This document shows positions 5,770-7,139 of a stretch of 7,139 nucleotides of DNA, piece by piece. The notes under the pieces were generated by a model. The model made no database searches and was not told the DNA's origin. It worked only from the letters and a program-made list of their open reading frames with translations. Location of the stretch: assembly GCA_023252065.1 (NCBI GenBank), contig JAHEXO010000109.1:1-7139 (forward strand). The letters run 5' to 3'. Numbering within the stretch: the stretch's first letter is position 1; each line of letters starts with the position of its first letter. The DNA is from Nocardioides sp. Lineage in GTDB: Bacteria; Actinomycetota; Actinomycetes; Propionibacteriales; Nocardioidaceae. Position numbers and translations under genes: made by a program.

Positions 5770-6542
5770 GACGTCCTCCCGTCGAAGGTCTCCCAGGCGG
5801 TGGTGCCGCCGGGTTCCAGCACCCGCGCCTCGCAGCCCGGTGCGTGCTCGGCCAGCGCCTCGGCGAAGGCGGGACCGGGCAGGTCCATCCAGCCGCGCGG
5901 GGTGTTGGCCTGGCTCGGCACGTAGAAGGTGCCCCAGTGGTAGGGCACCGCCGCCCGGGCACCGACGACCGCGCACGCACGGGCCGCCTGCTCGGGGTCC
6001 ATGTGACCGCCGGAGAGGCGTGGGCCCCAGCCGCCGACCGGCACGACGGCGAGGTCGAGCGGTCCGCCGGCGAGGGCGGGCAGGTCGGCCATCTCGGGGT
6101 AGAGGCTGGTGTCGCCGGCCAGCCAGATCCGCCGGGTCGGCGTACGGACCAGGTGGCCGTAGGCGTCGTTGGGCCGGTGCGGCATCTTGCGGGCGTGGTG
6201 GTCGGCCCGGACGAGCCGCACCTGCACCCCCGCGTGGCCCACGACGTACCAGGTGTCGCCGAGGTCGACGCCCTGGAGCTTCCGCTTCCGGAGGAACGCC
6301 GCGTTGCGCGGCCCGGTCAGGAGCGGTAGGTCGGGCAGCAGCCGGATCGAGGTGAGCTCGGCGTGGTCGTGGTGGAGGTGTGAGATCAGCACCGCGTCGA
6401 CGTCGGAGACCGCGTCGGGGGTCGGCGCCGGGCCGCGGCGGCGGAGCGGGCCGGCTCGGCCGCGCAGCAGCGGGTCGGTGAGCAGCCGTACGCCGTCGAG
6501 GTCGAGCACCACGGTCGCATGGCCGAGCCAGGTCAGCCGCAC
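5766..6542 (-). CDS. MBL-fold metallohydrolase (UlaG / NAPE-PLD-like)
   Basis: A 258-residue protein of the metallo-beta-lactamase fold. The N-terminus RLTWLGHATVVLDLDGVRLLTDP is typical of the Lactamase_B_2/UlaG-like branch. The zinc motif HxHxDH is intact in SHLHHDH (H55, H57, D59, H60), followed by A-G-D-T (D144), G-G-H-M-D-P (H180) and V-P-Y-H-W-G-T-F (H202). All expected metal ligands are therefore present. Relatives hydrolyse phosphodiester or ester bonds, for example N-acylphosphatidylethanolamine phospholipase D and L-ascorbate-6-phosphate lactonase. No signal peptide is seen, so it should be cytosolic. The start is the GTG at 6542, with AGGGAGG at 6549-6555 six bases upstream; a longer in-frame start at 6563 lies upstream of that site and adds only M-R-S-G-R-Y-A. 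It is the first gene of an operon and its stop overlaps the start of the membrane phosphodiesterase. Confidence 0.87.
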   Translation of the reverse strand: MRLTWLGHATVVLDLDGVRLLTDPLLRGRAGPLRRRGPAPTPDAVSDVDAVLISHLHHDHAELTSIRLLPDLPLLTGPRNAAFLRKRKLQGVDLGDTWYVVGHAGVQVRLVRADHHARKMPHRPNDAYGHLVRTPTRRIWLAGDTSLYPEMADLPALAGGPLDLAVVPVGGWGPRLSGGHMDPEQAARACAVVGARAAVPYHWGTFYVPSQANTPRGWMDLPGPAFAEALAEHAPGCEARVLEPGGTTAWETFDGRTS

Positions 6543-6548
6543 GGCGTA

Positions 6549-6555
6549 CCTCCCT
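6549..6555 (-). promoter_or_regulatory. Ribosome binding site deciding the MBL hydrolase start
   Basis: On the minus strand this reads AGGGAGG, 6 bases before the GTG at 6542-6540, immediately in front of the conserved RLTWLGH start of the fold. It rules against the ATG-like start at 6563. Confidence 0.7.
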
Positions 6556-6615
6556 GAGCGCACTGGTCCGGTCGGGGAACGAGCCGAGCCTGCCAGGTGC
6601 GCGCTGGGAGCGGAA

Positions 6616-6632
6616 TCACCCGGTGCGGGTGG
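6616..6632. promoter_or_regulatory. Inverted repeat TCACCC-N5-GGGTGG, copy 3 (weaker candidate operator)
   Basis: In the 191-base divergent region between the MBL gene and the secreted-protein gene, CACCCG-GTG-CGGGTG forms 6-base arms. It matches the other two copies at 11 of the 12 arm bases. Its centre (6624) is 82 bases from the MBL GTG, the same distance as copies 1 and 2 from their genes, and 110 bases from the ATG at 6734. The CGCA-N-GGG extension is not conserved, so chance similarity in GC-rich DNA is a real possibility. Confidence 0.4.
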
Positions 6633-6733
6633 TCGCGCCGCGGCCGGACGGGGCCTCCTGTAACGCGATCGGGCCCGGCTGCGCTTCTCCAGGTGACACG
6701 CGTCCGTTCGGGCGCCCAGCCAGGAGGAACCCC

Positions 6734-7139
6734 ATGACCCTCACGCCCCTGCGACGGTCGGTGGCCGTGGTCGCCGTGCTCGCCGGCACCGCCGGCACCG
6801 CCGGTGTCGCTGCGCTGCCGTCCGCGGCCTCGGCCGACACCGGCCGCGCGGCCACCTCGCTGTCCATCCGCGCGCTCCACAACGCCATCAGGCCCGGCGC
6901 GACCGACACCGTGGCCGGCACCCTCGCGGTGGCCGGACCGCTCACCGGCGCCGGCCGCACGGTGACCCTCGAGGCCCGCCCGATGGGCACCGACGGGTTC
7001 ACGCCGGTCGGCGACGCGGTCGCGGGCCCACGGAACGGGGTCGGCGAGGACGTCAGCCCCGCGGTCACCACGCGCTACCGCTGGCACTACGCCGGCGACG
7101 CCGACACCCGCCCCAGCTACAGCGGAGTCGCGACCGTCC
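6734..7139 (+). CDS. Secreted protein with Sec signal peptide and Ig-like/beta-sandwich region (3' partial)
   Basis: The ATG at 6734 follows a strong AGGAGGA at 6722-6728 with 5-base spacing, and the frame is open to the window end (135 residues seen). Residues 1-34 form a classic signal peptide: basic R7-R8, a hydrophobic core at 9-29 and the site A-S-A before D35. No lipobox cysteine is seen, so the protein is probably released or wall-associated rather than a lipoprotein. The mature part (TSLSIRALHNAIRPGATDTVAG..., then T-V-T-L-E-A-R and V-T-T-R-Y-R-W-H-Y-A-G-D-A) looks like a beta-sandwich of the Ig-like type common in secreted actinobacterial proteins, with alternating strands and G/D/T-rich turns. 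The function is unknown and no catalytic motif is visible. It is divergent from the MBL gene. Confidence 0.75.
   Translation, partial: MTLTPLRRSVAVVAVLAGTAGTAGVAALPSAASADTGRAATSLSIRALHNAIRPGATDTVAGTLAVAGPLTGAGRTVTLEARPMGTDGFTPVGDAVAGPRNGVGEDVSPAVTTRYRWHYAGDADTRPSYSGVATV
6782..6808 (+). repeat. Short 9-base tandem repeat inside the signal peptide
   Basis: GCCGGCACC occurs twice in a row (6782-6790, 6791-6799), followed by a degenerate third unit, GCCGGTGTC. It encodes A-G-T, A-G-T, A-G-V in the hydrophobic core. Gain or loss of a unit would keep the frame and only lengthen or shorten the signal peptide core. Confidence 0.5.

Noticed and set aside
6533..7087. Minus-strand open frames opposite the secreted-protein gene
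   Set aside because: The plus strand has a strong Shine-Dalgarno site, a signal peptide with a cleavage motif and beta-rich sequence. The minus frames are arginine/glycine-rich with no motifs and cross the divergent promoter region.

Overview
The window is GC-rich bacterial DNA. The strong third-position GC bias, frequent GTG starts, tight gene packing and protein types (DUF7144, holin-like 4-TM phosphodiesterase, GEFGPIL-type cation/proton antiporter, secreted Ig-like protein) point to an actinomycete. Nocardioidaceae/Nocardioides is my best guess from family resemblance; this is an inference, not a database result. I see no rRNA, tRNA, CRISPR array, insertion sequence or phage module, and no gene-free stretch longer than about 190 bases.

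Layout, left to right. (1) The 3' end of a cation-transporting P-type ATPase (1-249, +) overlaps by 4 bases the start of a single-domain universal stress protein (246-717, +). That gene carries an apparent one-base frameshift near 444-448. (2) A CPA2-type cation/proton antiporter (728-1903, -) converges on it. (3) A 174-base divergent intergenic region separates the antiporter from an AI-2E family transporter (2078-3223, +). (4) A small four-helix DUF7144-type membrane protein follows (3329-3730, +). (5) A two-gene minus-strand operon comes next: an MBL-fold metallohydrolase (5766-6542) overlaps by 4 bases an unusual protein (3733-5769) that joins a four-helix holin-like membrane domain to an alkaline-phosphatase/phosphodiesterase-superfamily domain. 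(6) A secreted protein with a clear signal peptide starts at 6734 (+) and runs off the window.

The content resembles a stress or envelope-homeostasis neighbourhood: ion pumps, a stress protein, small membrane proteins and membrane-associated hydrolases. The best evidence for co-regulation is an inverted repeat, TCACCC-N5-GGGTGA. It occurs upstream of the AI-2E gene and again upstream of the DUF7144 gene, with 22 of 26 positions identical between the two copies. A weaker third copy lies upstream of the MBL gene. The centres sit 82, 83 and 82 bases from the respective start codons. This looks like an operator or activator site for an unidentified regulator and is the most interesting signal in the window.
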